14,621 nucleotides of DNA from Spirochaetales bacterium (GCA_023139255.1 JAGLNY010000097.1:1-14621); one strand, 5' to 3'; shown: positions 7,115-14,445, counted from the first letter of the stretch. The notes: generated by a model not told the origin, from the sequence alone. Program-made: numbers and translations.

Positions 7115-7152
7115 AAGCCGGGATTCCGTCCTGCCGGAAATAGGACAGGCTT
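7115..7152 (+). other. Possible RNA stem in the leader of the HAD-Sua5 gene
   Basis: AAGCC (7115-7119) can pair with GGCTT (7148-7152), and inside it GTCCT pairs with AGGAC around a nine-base loop; TTCC and GGAA give an alternative pairing. The element lies 20 bases before the next ATG. Stems are short with an asymmetric internal loop, so this may be chance. Confidence 0.2.
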
Positions 7153-7171
7153 CTGATACAAAGAGAGATGT

Positions 7172-8692
7172 ATGAAAAATACAGGGACATCGATAAAAAC
7201 CGCAAAAAAGCCGGCAGTATTTCTGGATAGGGATGGTACACTGATTGAGGATGCCGGGATACTCAGTTCGCCGGATCAAATCATACTATTCCCGGATACT
7301 ATTGAGGCGTTATCCAAACTGCAGGAAACGTATCAGCTCTTTGTAATAACAAACCAGGGGGCCGCATCCAGGGAACATATAACAGATGAGCAGATAGGAT
7401 TGGTAAATTCAGCTCTTAATACCAGACTGTCAATTGAAGGGATTGAGATCCTGGAATGGTATGTCTGTCCGCATGACCGGTCGGAAAATTGTAGTTGTAT
7501 TAAACCCAAACCGTTCTTTGTGCTTGAGGCGGCTCGAAAATACAACCTCGATCTGGAAAAATCATTTGTGATCGGTGATCACCCGCATGATGTGCTGACA
7601 GGGGAATCCGAAGGAGTTTTCGGGTTGTTTCTCCTTACAGGTCACGGTTTGCATCATGTTGATGAAGTGCCGATGGATACACCGATATTCCATACACTTT
7701 TGGGTGCCTCAGAATGGATACTACAGCACCCGGATCCCGAAAAAATACTTCACCTTGCGATAAGTGAGGGTGCAAAAGCAATACAGGACGGTCAGCTTGT
7801 CGTATTTCCTACAGAGACAGTCTACGGGTTAGGTGCGGATGCCCTAAATCAGGAGGCTGCCGCAAAAATATTTACCGCGAAACAGCGGCCTTTCCAGGAT
7901 CCGTTGATTGTTCATGTACATAGCCCTGAACAGGTGGAACAGTTGACTCTTGATATACCTGAAGCTGCAAAACAGTTGATGGATAAATTCTGGCCCGGTC
8001 CGTTAACCCTGGTTTTACCAAAATCTACAGCTGTACCGGACATTGTGACTGCCGGGGGACCAACCGTCGCAGTCCGCATGCCGGCAAACCCGCTGGCGCT
8101 TGAGCTTCTCAGGAAAGCGGGGACACCGATTGCAGCCCCCAGTGCCAATGTCTTTGGGAAAACGAGCCCAACAACAGCAAAGCATGTTATTGAACAGCTG
8201 GGGGGACGGTATGAGGTTTTAATTGATGGCGGGGCATGTCGTGTAGGTGTGGAATCTACCGTGTTATCCCTTGCAGGGGATACGCCGGTGATATTACGGC
8301 CCGGCGGGATTACCAGGGAAGAAATTGAGAAAGAGATTGGACCCGTATCAGACAGGAACGATTTACCGGAAATTCATCTGGCCAGCCCGGGACTTCTTCC
8401 CTCACACTATGCACCGAATACCCCCATGATTCTTACTGATGATCCCGAAGAATATGTTGAGGAACTGCAGGTTGCTGTAATTTTAAGGAAACCGTCTGCT
8501 ATACCTTATGCCGGGAGTGTTTTTGTGCTCAGTCCGAACGGCGACTTAAGAAGTTCAGCAGCTATGCTGTACCAGACTCTCCGTCTTGTCGACAACATGA
8601 ATTTCAGGTTGATCGTGGCTGAACGGTTCCCTGATGAAGGGATCGGGGTTGCGGTAAACGACCGTATGACGCGGGCTGCAGCAAAAAAGTGA
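7172..8692 (+). CDS. Fusion of a GmhB-like HAD phosphatase with Sua5/YrdC L-threonylcarbamoyladenylate synthase
   Basis: A 506-residue bifunctional protein. Residues 14-175 are a HAD subclass IIIA phosphatase: nucleophile motif DRDGT (Asp19, Asp21), ITNQGA (59-64), a zinc knuckle C99-x-H101 with C107-x-C109 followed by KPKP, and GDHPHD (135-140). These features match GmhB and histidinol-phosphate phosphatases. Residues 195-385 are the Sua5/YrdC domain, which makes threonylcarbamoyl-AMP from threonine, bicarbonate and ATP for tRNA t6A modification. Its motifs are FPTETVYGLGADA (212-224), KQRPFQDPL (237-245), APSANVFGKTSPT (322-334) and LRPGGIT (375-381). Residues 405-505 are the Sua5 C-terminal domain, opening with SPG then HYAP. 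All key residues look intact in both halves. The AAGAGAG just before the ATG is a modest ribosome site. The reason for the fusion is not evident. Confidence 0.92.
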   Translation: MKNTGTSIKTAKKPAVFLDRDGTLIEDAGILSSPDQIILFPDTIEALSKLQETYQLFVITNQGAASREHITDEQIGLVNSALNTRLSIEGIEILEWYVCPHDRSENCSCIKPKPFFVLEAARKYNLDLEKSFVIGDHPHDVLTGESEGVFGLFLLTGHGLHHVDEVPMDTPIFHTLLGASEWILQHPDPEKILHLAISEGAKAIQDGQLVVFPTETVYGLGADALNQEAAAKIFTAKQRPFQDPLIVHVHSPEQVEQLTLDIPEAAKQLMDKFWPGPLTLVLPKSTAVPDIVTAGGPTVAVRMPANPLALELLRKAGTPIAAPSANVFGKTSPTTAKHVIEQLGGRYEVLIDGGACRVGVESTVLSLAGDTPVILRPGGITREEIEKEIGPVSDRNDLPEIHLASPGLLPSHYAPNTPMILTDDPEEYVEELQVAVILRKPSAIPYAGSVFVLSPNGDLRSSAAMLYQTLRLVDNMNFRLIVAERFPDEGIGVAVNDRMTRAAAKK

Positions 8693-8712
8693 TGATTCAG
8701 TACGGGAAAGCC

Positions 8713-9288
8713 TCAAACGGCTGAGGGTAGACTGGGGAAACAGCTTACAAGTGTTTTAATTGATTCTTTTAAGGCTTCATTTTCATTAACTCTTTTTTTA
8801 TCTGTATCAGGAAACGTGATAATTCCGAGGTTTTCTGCCGATAGAGCAGTAAATACTCCTTTAAGGACTAATTCTGCACCAATGAATTGATTGGGGAAGG
8901 AGGGTGCTCCACCGGTAAGAAGTCCGGCTCCTTTTTTGATGTTTATTTTTGGCTTATCCCCCCGAAGAGTACCTGCCCAGTAGATCTGCAGGCGGTCAAT
9001 AAGGATTTTCATTTTTCCCGGGATTGAGTAAAAGTATACTGGGGCTGCAATAACTATGTTATCAGCGGCATCAATTTTCCGGTAGATTTCCTGCATAGTG
9101 TCCTGGATAGAACATGCTCTATGCTCCCAGCAGTAACGGCAGTCCGTACAGGGGTTTACATCTGTAGTATAGCAGTCGATAATTTCCACATCCCCTGCTT
9201 TACTGCCCATAGCTTCCAGAAACAGGTCAAGCATAGCACTGGTTTCACCATGCTTACGGGCTGAACCGAATAATACCAGTGTTTTCAT
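8713..9288 (-). CDS. Flavodoxin-fold NAD(P)H-dependent reductase / iron-sulfur flavoprotein-like
   Basis: A 191-residue cytoplasmic redox protein. The FMN-binding flavodoxin fold opens with TLVLFGSARKHGET (phosphate loop, residues 3-16), and IAAPVYFYSIPG (80-91) is the second flavin loop. Between them lies a compact cysteine cluster, C47-x2-C50-x2-C53-x5-C59, the spacing known from archaeal iron-sulfur flavoproteins, where it binds a 4Fe-4S cluster. The protein therefore probably passes electrons between the cluster and FMN. The partner is unknown. I start at ATG 9288 because GGAGG lies seven bases upstream and the strand motif begins immediately; the longer frame to 9336 adds 16 unrelated residues. 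It converges on the HAD-Sua5 gene with only 20 bases between their stops. It lies downstream of the toxin-antitoxin pair on the same strand. Confidence 0.87.
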   Translation of the reverse strand: MKTLVLFGSARKHGETSAMLDLFLEAMGSKAGDVEIIDCYTTDVNPCTDCRYCWEHRACSIQDTMQEIYRKIDAADNIVIAAPVYFYSIPGKMKILIDRLQIYWAGTLRGDKPKINIKKGAGLLTGGAPSFPNQFIGAELVLKGVFTALSAENLGIITFPDTDKKRVNENEALKESIKTLVSCFPSLPSAV

Positions 9289-9360
9289 CAATTTCCTCCG
9301 GGGACACAGCAGCAATAAACTTCTCTTTACCGGCACTATAGCAATAGCATAGTTAAAATG

Positions 9361-9780
9361 CTAAAGAAATGGATTACAAAGCTCCATATTGCTAATTGTT
9401 TGTCCATGGTTTAAGTCTTCAGTGTAGATTTTCTTACAACCCGAAGAATATGATGCTGCAAGTATTAAGGAATCCCAGTAAGAAACATGCGTCAATCTTT
9501 GAAATCGAAGGGCTTCTTTAAAGAGTAGATAATCCAGGTTGACAATTTCCATGAGTTGAAATAGTTCGGTCTCTTTTTCAGCGATTGCAATAGGAAGCGG
9601 GTTCTTAATTTTCCGTGTAACGGTTACCCAGAATTCACTGAGCACTTGTACTGATATAACCCCATTTTGTTTATGTAATGAATCTTTTACTAAAGCCCTG
9701 GCAATTTTTTGTTTTTCTTTTTCACTTGAATCATTAGCATAAACCAGGATATTTGTATCAAAAAAATATTTATCGTTCAT
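9361..9780 (-). CDS. PIN-domain ribonuclease toxin of a VapBC-type pair
   Basis: A 139-residue PIN-domain protein, the expected size for a VapC toxin, which would cleave RNA when freed from its antitoxin. The acidic metal-binding set is complete: Asp8 in FFDTNILVYAND, Glu49 in VLSEFW, Asp103 in YWDSLILAA, and Glu121/Asp122 in YTEDLNHG. I start at ATG 9780, which has GGGATGA five bases upstream and puts the first catalytic Asp at residue 8, as in the family. ATG 9789 would add three residues, and the longest frame (to 9855) adds 25 that overlap the antitoxin coding region in another frame. The gene overlaps the antitoxin stop by 11 bases, the usual coupling for such modules. The RNA target cannot be read from the sequence. 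Confidence 0.9.
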   Translation of the reverse strand: MNDKYFFDTNILVYANDSSEKEKQKIARALVKDSLHKQNGVISVQVLSEFWVTVTRKIKNPLPIAIAEKETELFQLMEIVNLDYLLFKEALRFQRLTHVSYWDSLILAASYSSGCKKIYTEDLNHGQTISNMELCNPFL

Positions 9781-10003
9781 GTAATTCATCCCGGGTCCAT
9801 GTTTTACGACCAATCCTGGCATTGCTATGGGCAAACAGACTGTCAAGTTCCTCAATCATTAAAAGGCGGCCTCTCTCTTCCTGATCTACCAGCCCTTTGA
9901 TATATTCCCTAATGAGACCACTGAAACTGGTATCTTTATCAATTGCAATTTTTTTCGCCTTTTTTAGGATGTCATCATCCAGAGAAATAGTAATATTAGA
10001 CAT
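9770..10003 (-). CDS. Ribbon-helix-helix antitoxin of the VapBC-type pair
   Basis: A 77-residue antitoxin. The N-terminal strand and two helices, MSNITISLDDDILKKAKK then SFSGLIREYIKG (residues 26-37), form a CopG/Arc-type ribbon-helix-helix DNA-binding domain. The C-terminal tail (about residues 40-77, charged, ending in WTRDELHER) would wrap the toxin and block its active site. Start at ATG 10003: GGGG lies seven bases upstream and the strand motif starts at once, whereas the longer frame to 10036 adds 11 residues that run through the promoter region. It is encoded directly upstream of, and overlaps, the PIN toxin gene. Such antitoxins usually repress their own operon; GTGTA repeats in the promoter region fit that. 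Confidence 0.9.
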   Translation of the reverse strand: MSNITISLDDDILKKAKKIAIDKDTSFSGLIREYIKGLVDQEERGRLLMIEELDSLFAHSNARIGRKTWTRDELHER

Positions 10004-10018
10004 AATAAAACCCCAACT

Positions 10019-10072
10019 GTGTAACAAGTGTAGCACATTAATAAGTGTAATACATATTACCCATTAATTCAA
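10019..10072 (-). promoter_or_regulatory. Promoter and repeated half-sites upstream of the antitoxin gene
   Basis: On the minus strand, TTGAAT (complement of 10067-10072) is followed after 17 bases by TACACT (complement of 10044-10049), a fair sigma-70-type promoter with the start near 10037. GTGTA occurs three times on the plus strand, at 10019-10023, 10028-10032 and 10045-10049. The last two are part of AAGTGTA repeats 17 bases apart, one of which overlaps the -10 box. They are good candidates for ribbon-helix-helix binding sites. Confidence 0.5.
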
Positions 10073-10091
10073 TAGTACTTTTTACCAGCCA

Positions 10092-10814
10092 TTAGCTTAT
10101 CCTGAGAATTCCCATTATCAGGCCGATAACCCCGCCGAAAACCCCTCCCCATATAACCAGCCAGCCCAGATGCTTTGCTATCATATCCTGTACAATTATT
10201 TTCACTAGCTGGGGTGTGAGCTCATTTAGCCGGGCTTCAACGATAAGCTCAACTTTCTCTTTGACAGTATCCTCAAGATTACCTTGTCCGGCAATAAGTT
10301 GGGTAAGTGCCTGCCTGAATTCTTCCCGTTCAGCCTGCTCCTGGACAAATTGCCGCATTTTCTCCTCAAATGGTTCTTTGAAGTTTTGCAGAATTGCTGC
10401 ACCGCCGAACATATTCAGCATCCCGCCGAGTGAAGATTCAAGAATTACTATGGTAAGGGATTCAAATGCCTTGTCAAATTCAATTTTATCCAATGCCGGC
10501 TGAAGATCTATGGCTGCGGGTTCAGGATTTAAGGTCTCACCAAGAAACTTCTTAATATTTTCCGCGGTAAAAAATTGGTTAATAATAATCCGGCGAATAC
10601 CTCTTTTGAAGTCCTCAAAATGGTTGGGAACTACACCGGAGCCATAGAGAAGCGGGACCTTCTCAAATAGCATGTGTACTGCAAGCCAGTTTGTTACTGC
10701 ACCTGATAATGCAAAAAATCCTACCATCCGGATATATTCTCCATACCAGGGTAAAGTGTACCCGGCAACGATAACCAGGATAGCGATAAGATTTGTTGTT
10801 AAACTTTTATTCAT
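10092..10814 (-). CDS. DUF445-family membrane protein
   Basis: A 240-residue protein of the uncharacterised DUF445 (YheB-like) family. The N-terminus has two hydrophobic segments (about residues 5-24 and 28-49); the second runs into the family signature GAVTNWLAVHMLFEK, followed by LYGSGVVPNHFEDFKRG. A long soluble, mostly helical middle (about 75-215, rich in E, K and Q) is followed by a C-terminal membrane helix with many glycines (about 217-238: GWLVIWGGVFGGVIGLIMG). The protein would be anchored at both ends with a cytoplasmic or periplasmic middle. AGAGGA six bases before the ATG supports the start. No function is established from sequence. It is divergent from the pcm gene and separated from the antitoxin by 88 bases. 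Confidence 0.85.
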   Translation of the reverse strand: MNKSLTTNLIAILVIVAGYTLPWYGEYIRMVGFFALSGAVTNWLAVHMLFEKVPLLYGSGVVPNHFEDFKRGIRRIIINQFFTAENIKKFLGETLNPEPAAIDLQPALDKIEFDKAFESLTIVILESSLGGMLNMFGGAAILQNFKEPFEEKMRQFVQEQAEREEFRQALTQLIAGQGNLEDTVKEKVELIVEARLNELTPQLVKIIVQDMIAKHLGWLVIWGGVFGGVIGLIMGILRIS

Positions 10815-11106
10815 AAGAATCCTCTTCTTTGGTATACATCAGCAATTTTTTGTGATTGTTAAAATAAACTTAATATAATGGGATTATGTGATATTGGAAA
10901 GTGGGGCAGGGGAATATTGTTGAAATCCGGAAGTGGGAACCCGGGGAATTGTAGGCTGCCGGGAACTTACAGTATCAAATATATATTTATCTAATATCGT
11001 TCTTGCAGGAAACAGGTTATAATAAATTCAAACTCCTTTAAGGAGAACAACCCGGAATATGATGCATGGGTCTTGATTGTGCAATATGTTTGTATAAGGA
11101 GCCAGG
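10815..11106. promoter_or_regulatory. Divergent intergenic region upstream of DUF445 and pcm genes
   Basis: A 292-base non-coding gap. On the pcm side there is a perfect TATAAT (11018-11023), but no convincing -35 box at 16-18 bases, then CTCCTT-T-AAGGAG (11033-11045), a perfect 6-base inverted repeat at the expected 5' end of the message. On the DUF445 side no clear promoter was found. A 14-codon frame starting at ATG 11066 ends in a TGA overlapping the pcm start (ATGA) but has no ribosome site at a usable distance. Confidence 0.35.
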
Positions 11107-11718
11107 ATGAGTACGCTGCGAGATCTTCTTACTATATTAAAACTTCAGGGAGTCCTGGGTAACCCGCAGGTGAGGAAAGCATTTTTAGAAGTAGACCGTG
11201 CAGATTTTGTGCACAAATCATACAGCGATAGTACGTATGAAAACCACCCGTTGCCGTTAGGGTGGGGGCAGACAATCAGCCAGCCCTATACCGTTGCTTT
11301 TATGCTGGATCTCCTGGATGTCCAGCCAGGGGACTCAATTCTGGATATTGGTTCCGGATCCGGGTGGACAACGGCATTACTGGCAAATCTGACAGGCCCT
11401 ACCGGCTCAGTTCATGGGTTGGAGCGAATTGCTGTGCTGGCAGAATTTGGTGCCTCAAACCTGGCTAAATACTCTTTTCCGCATGCGCATATAACTACAG
11501 CTGCTGCTGAGCTGGGGACTCCGTGTAAGGTATATGATCGGATACTGGTTTCCGCTGCCTCAGATGAGCTGCCTGAAGAGCTGGTCCTGCAGCTGAAAAC
11601 CGGGGGCGTTATGGTGATTCCTGTGGAAAATTATATCCTGAAAATCACAAAGAAATCTCTGGAGGAAATGGATATCGAAGAACATTATGGATTTACTTTT
11701 GTACCGCTGGTTAGATGA
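11107..11718 (+). CDS. pcm: Protein-L-isoaspartate O-methyltransferase
   Basis: A 203-residue SAM-dependent methyltransferase that repairs proteins by methylating isoaspartyl residues formed from damaged Asp and Asn. The family signature GWGQTISQPYTVAFML (residues 52-67) includes the conserved serine (about Ser58) of the substrate site. SAM motif I is ILDIGSGSGWTTALL (78-92). The post-II motif YDRILVSAAS (143-152) is followed by the usual LKTGGVMVIPV (163-173). The length is close to the roughly 205-215 residues normal for bacterial Pcm. GGAG nine bases from the ATG supports the start. A His usually found in GHGQTIS is Trp here. The gene stands alone, divergent from DUF445 and convergent with tdh. 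Confidence 0.92.
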   Translation: MSTLRDLLTILKLQGVLGNPQVRKAFLEVDRADFVHKSYSDSTYENHPLPLGWGQTISQPYTVAFMLDLLDVQPGDSILDIGSGSGWTTALLANLTGPTGSVHGLERIAVLAEFGASNLAKYSFPHAHITTAAAELGTPCKVYDRILVSAASDELPEELVLQLKTGGVMVIPVENYILKITKKSLEEMDIEEHYGFTFVPLVR

Positions 11719-11967
11719 ATATTCGGCACTATAAATTTCCATCAAATACGGTGTCCTTTCGGCAAGAGTGCGTAAGCTAAATTTTTATCCAGGCAGGGCG
11801 AGGCGGCGTAGAAGCAAGCTATTTTCCACTTTCGACAGATGGGAAGATGTTTTGCCAGTTATCAAAGAGATGCGTATTTGGATGTGACGAACGAGATGAA
11901 GGCTGCTGTACCATACGGGCACTCCTTATGGGTGCCCGTATGGCAGGGTAACGCCTGGAAAACAATT
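11719..11967. other. Non-coding stretch between pcm and tdh, possibly a dispersed repeat
   Basis: No gene is supported in these 249 bases. The composition is patchy: AT-rich to about 11790, then a GC-rich patch (GGCAGGGCGAGGCGGCG at 11793-11809), and finally the perfect inverted repeat described separately. The 76-codon open frame beginning at 11839 runs into the 3' end of tdh on the other strand and has no ribosome site. The stretch could be a repeat element or the remnant of one; this cannot be tested within one window. Confidence 0.35.
11911..11943. terminator. Perfect 12-base inverted repeat downstream of tdh
   Basis: CCATACGGGCAC (11911-11922) and GTGCCCGTATGG (11932-11943) pair perfectly around a nine-base loop, giving a very stable hairpin on either strand. 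It lies 24 bases after the tdh stop (minus strand) and about 190 bases after the pcm stop (plus strand), so it can serve as a terminator between convergent genes. There is no run of T after either arm, so intrinsic termination would be atypical. Confidence 0.5.
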
Positions 11968-12993
11968 TTACTCCCAGTAAAGAAGGACTTTTCCGGACTG
12001 ACCGGAAGCCATTATTTCGAAACCTTTTTCAAATTCATCAATCGGCAGCCGATGGGTAATTATCCTTGATATATCCAGACCCGATCGTATCATGGATGCC
12101 ATCTTATACCATGTCTCAAACATCTCACGTCCATAAATTCCTTTAAGGAGCAGACCCTTGAAGATGATATCGTTCCAGTTTACCTGACTTTCCTCTGAAG
12201 GAATACCAAGCATTGCGACTCGACCACCATAATTCATATAATGAAAAAGCTGGTTTTGAGCAGCAGGACTACCTGACATTTCCATACCAATATCAAATCC
12301 CTCGAGCATATGAAGCTCGCTCATTATTATTTCCAGACTGTCATTCTTTATATTGACTGCCCTGGTCGCCCCCATCTGCTTTGCAAGATTTAGGCGGTAA
12401 TCATTTACATCTGTAATTATTACATACCTCGCTCCTGCATGTTTTGCTACTGCAGCTGCCATTATCCCAATAGGACCCGCACCGGTTATAAGGACATCTT
12501 CTCCGACAGCATTGAAAGAGAGAGCTGTATGAACAGCATTACCAAAGGGGTCGAAAATTGCTGCTACTTCGTCGCTTATAAAATCATCCAGCTTAAAGGC
12601 GTTACCGGCAGGGATAACAAGAAACTCGGCAAAACAACCCTGAACATTTACACCAATCCCTTTAGTATTTCTACAAAGGTGACGTTTACCTGCCCTGCAA
12701 TTCCTGCAATGACCACATGTAAGATGTCCTTCACCGGAAACCCTGTCTCCTACAGTGAAACCATCTACTTCATCACCTATGCCCACAACTGTGCCGACAA
12801 ACTCATGACCGGTGATCATCGGAACAGGAATAGTTGCCTGGGACCAGGTATCCCAGTTATATATATGAACATCCGTACCACAGATAGCAGTGATCTTTAT
12901 CTTTATAAGCAGATCATTAGGTCCATACTCAGGCTCCGGAGCATCTATCATCCAGATTCCCGGTTCTTTTTTTGTCTTTGCAAGTGCTTTCAT
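11968..12993 (-). CDS. tdh: L-threonine 3-dehydrogenase
   Basis: A 341-residue zinc-dependent, NAD-linked medium-chain dehydrogenase that oxidises L-threonine to 2-amino-3-ketobutyrate. The length equals that of the E. coli enzyme, and long stretches match it as I recall, for example TAICGTDVHIYNWD (35-48) and FDPFGNAVHTALSF (147-160). Catalytic zinc ligands are Cys38, His63 and Glu64; structural zinc ligands are Cys93, Cys96, Cys99 and Cys107. The NAD loop is GAGPIG (171-176). I start at ATG 12993 because GGAGG lies six bases upstream; the in-frame ATG at 12999 directly abuts that site. The usual partner kbl (2-amino-3-ketobutyrate CoA ligase) is not in the window. The gene is divergent from the aminopeptidase. 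Confidence 0.95.
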   Translation of the reverse strand: MKALAKTKKEPGIWMIDAPEPEYGPNDLLIKIKITAICGTDVHIYNWDTWSQATIPVPMITGHEFVGTVVGIGDEVDGFTVGDRVSGEGHLTCGHCRNCRAGKRHLCRNTKGIGVNVQGCFAEFLVIPAGNAFKLDDFISDEVAAIFDPFGNAVHTALSFNAVGEDVLITGAGPIGIMAAAVAKHAGARYVIITDVNDYRLNLAKQMGATRAVNIKNDSLEIIMSELHMLEGFDIGMEMSGSPAAQNQLFHYMNYGGRVAMLGIPSEESQVNWNDIIFKGLLLKGIYGREMFETWYKMASMIRSGLDISRIITHRLPIDEFEKGFEIMASGQSGKVLLYWE

Positions 12994-13078
12994 CGGCATC
13001 CTCCATTTATTTCAGTATATATTATGAATATAATAATTAAAGTGAAAATTTATGAAATTAAACAAATTTTTGATATAC

Positions 13079-13106
13079 TTAACAAACATCAAAATAAGTT
13101 TAGTAT
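13079..13106 (+). promoter_or_regulatory. Possible promoter of the aminopeptidase gene
   Basis: TTAACA (13079-13084) is followed after 16 bases by TAGTAT (13101-13106), giving five and four matches to the consensus hexamers. The region is extremely AT-rich, so chance matches are likely. It lies 29 bases before the chosen ATG, leaving room for the ribosome site. Confidence 0.35.
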
Positions 13107-13135
13107 TAATTGCTAATCAGAAAATGGAGAATACA

Positions 13136-14389
13136 ATGAAATTTTTAGAAAAATACGCAAACGTTATCCTTTCCAGTGTGAATCTTCAGAAAGGACAGAA
13201 TCTTCTGATACGTACCGAACCTGTTCACTGGAATCTGGCGACAATTATTGCAGCAGAAGCGTACAAGAGAGGAGCCAGGTATGTGCGGGTCGATTCAAAT
13301 GAGATAGAAAACTCTCTGCTGTATAAAGCACGTATAGAAAACTCAGACGAGAAATATCTGGAATATGTACCGGCATTCAGAACCGAAACCCAGCGTCTGA
13401 TGGTTAAAGATGACTGGGCCATGATTGTGGTGGTGGGCACAGAAGATCCTGATATACTAAGCAATCTTAATCCCGGGCGGAATACAAAGGCAGCAAAGGC
13501 AGGTGCTGAAGCAAGAAAACCCTTCAGAAAAGCTATGCAGAACGGAATCATTCAGTGGACCATTGTATTTGCTCCTACAGAGATACTTGCAGGTAAAATA
13601 ATGAATATGCCCCCTTCGGCAGATGCAATAGACAAATTATGGGAAGTTCTAATCCCTATCCTTCATCTGGATGAGAAAGATCCATCAGCTGCATGGGTAA
13701 AAAGCGGAGCAACTCTAAAAAGAAGGACCTCTGTTCTTAATAATCATAAGATAAAAGAGGTCTATTTCAAGGGTCCGGGAACAGATCTTAAAATTGGTCT
13801 TAGTCAAAAGGCAGTATGGGAGGGAGGCAGTTTAGTATCGGCCAATGGTATAGAGTTTTCTCCTAATATTCCAACAGAAGAAGTGTTTACAGCTCCGGAT
13901 TTTAGAGAAACAGAAGGACGGGTTAGAATAACAAGACCTGTTTTAGTTCCAGCTATTGGCAAGATGATAGAAGGAGCTTGGTTGGAATTCAAGGAAGGAA
14001 AACTTGTAAATTATGGAGCCGAATCGGGAAAAGATGTTCTTGATCAGTATCTGGCAATTAACCCTGCTGCAGCTTATCTCGGAGAACTGGCTCTGGTAGA
14101 CAGCAACTCTCCTCTTTTTAAGTCTGGCAAAACCTTTTACAATATTCTGTTTGATGAAAATGCTTCCTGCCACATAGCTCTTGGAAGCGCTTATCCGGGT
14201 TGTTATGAAGACGGCGAAAAGATGAGTGATGATGAATTGAAAGCAAATGGAATTAATGTTTCCAATCTTCATACAGATTTCATGATTGGTTCCCCGGATG
14301 TTGATGTAAGAGGAAAAACCTGGGATGGAAGAAACATTGATATTATATTAGATGGTCAGTTTGTCGGGATTTTTAATTTTTTTACTTGA
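13136..14389 (+). CDS. M29-family metallo-aminopeptidase (AmpS/AmpT type)
   Basis: A 417-residue cytoplasmic peptidase that would remove N-terminal residues from peptides using a two-metal centre. The M29 ligand set can be followed in order: the glutamates of NIPTEEVF (Glu248/249), Glu317 in YLGELALVD, His346 in SCHIALGSAY with Tyr353 as the catalytic tyrosine, and His379 and Asp381 in LHTDFMIGS. The length matches the family's roughly 410. I choose ATG 13136, which has GGAG six bases upstream; ATG 13124 sits partly on that site, and the frame open to 13052 adds 28 residues encoded by AT-rich leader. The last residues (FNFFT) run a little past the usual family end. The stop overlaps the -35 box of the next promoter. 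Confidence 0.92.
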   Translation: MKFLEKYANVILSSVNLQKGQNLLIRTEPVHWNLATIIAAEAYKRGARYVRVDSNEIENSLLYKARIENSDEKYLEYVPAFRTETQRLMVKDDWAMIVVVGTEDPDILSNLNPGRNTKAAKAGAEARKPFRKAMQNGIIQWTIVFAPTEILAGKIMNMPPSADAIDKLWEVLIPILHLDEKDPSAAWVKSGATLKRRTSVLNNHKIKEVYFKGPGTDLKIGLSQKAVWEGGSLVSANGIEFSPNIPTEEVFTAPDFRETEGRVRITRPVLVPAIGKMIEGAWLEFKEGKLVNYGAESGKDVLDQYLAINPAAAYLGELALVDSNSPLFKSGKTFYNILFDENASCHIALGSAYPGCYEDGEKMSDDELKANGINVSNLHTDFMIGSPDVDVRGKTWDGRNIDIILDGQFVGIFNFFT

Positions 14390-14440
14390 CATAGTTTGGG
14401 AAATTTAGTATCTACATAGGTAGACAAGTAGATAGGTAGA
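14386..14440 (+). promoter_or_regulatory. Promoter with repeated operator-like sites upstream of the GntR gene
   Basis: A perfect TTGACA (14386-14391) and TATCTA (14409-14414) are 17 bases apart. The -35 box overlaps the aminopeptidase stop codon. TATCTAC (14409-14415) and GTAGATA (14428-14434) form a perfect inverted repeat with 12 bases between; TCTAC and GTAGA (14411-14424) form a tighter one with four between. ATAGGTAGA is also directly repeated at 14416-14424 and 14432-14440. The repeats cover the -10 box and transcription start, the usual place for an autorepressor site. Confidence 0.6.
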
Positions 14441-14445
14441 TAATT

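Noticed and set aside
6818..7279. 153-codon minus-strand open frame opposite the zinc protein
   Set aside because: The plus-strand frame has a precise zinc-ligand pattern; the antisense protein merely mirrors its composition.
8711..8726. Small hairpin CCTCA/TGAGG between convergent stops, considered as terminator
   Set aside because: The stem is only five base pairs, there is no T run, and it overlaps the flavoprotein's last codons.
9289..9336. 16-residue extension of the flavoprotein
   Set aside because: The strong GGAGG sits inside it, directly before ATG 9288, where the flavodoxin strand begins.
9781..9855. 25-residue N-terminal extension of the PIN toxin
   Set aside because: It overlaps the antitoxin coding region in another frame, and PIN domains start a few residues before the first catalytic Asp.
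11066..11110. 14-codon upstream frame as a real leader peptide gene
   Set aside because: The nearest AAGGAG is about 20 bases away, too far for initiation; kept only as a low-interest observation.
11839..12069. 76-codon plus-strand open frame
   Set aside because: It lacks a ribosome site, spans a hairpin, and its second half is antisense to the conserved end of tdh.
12439..13116. 225-codon plus-strand open frame over the tdh gene
   Set aside because: It is the antisense shadow of a highly conserved enzyme, with a protein sequence of no recognisable family.
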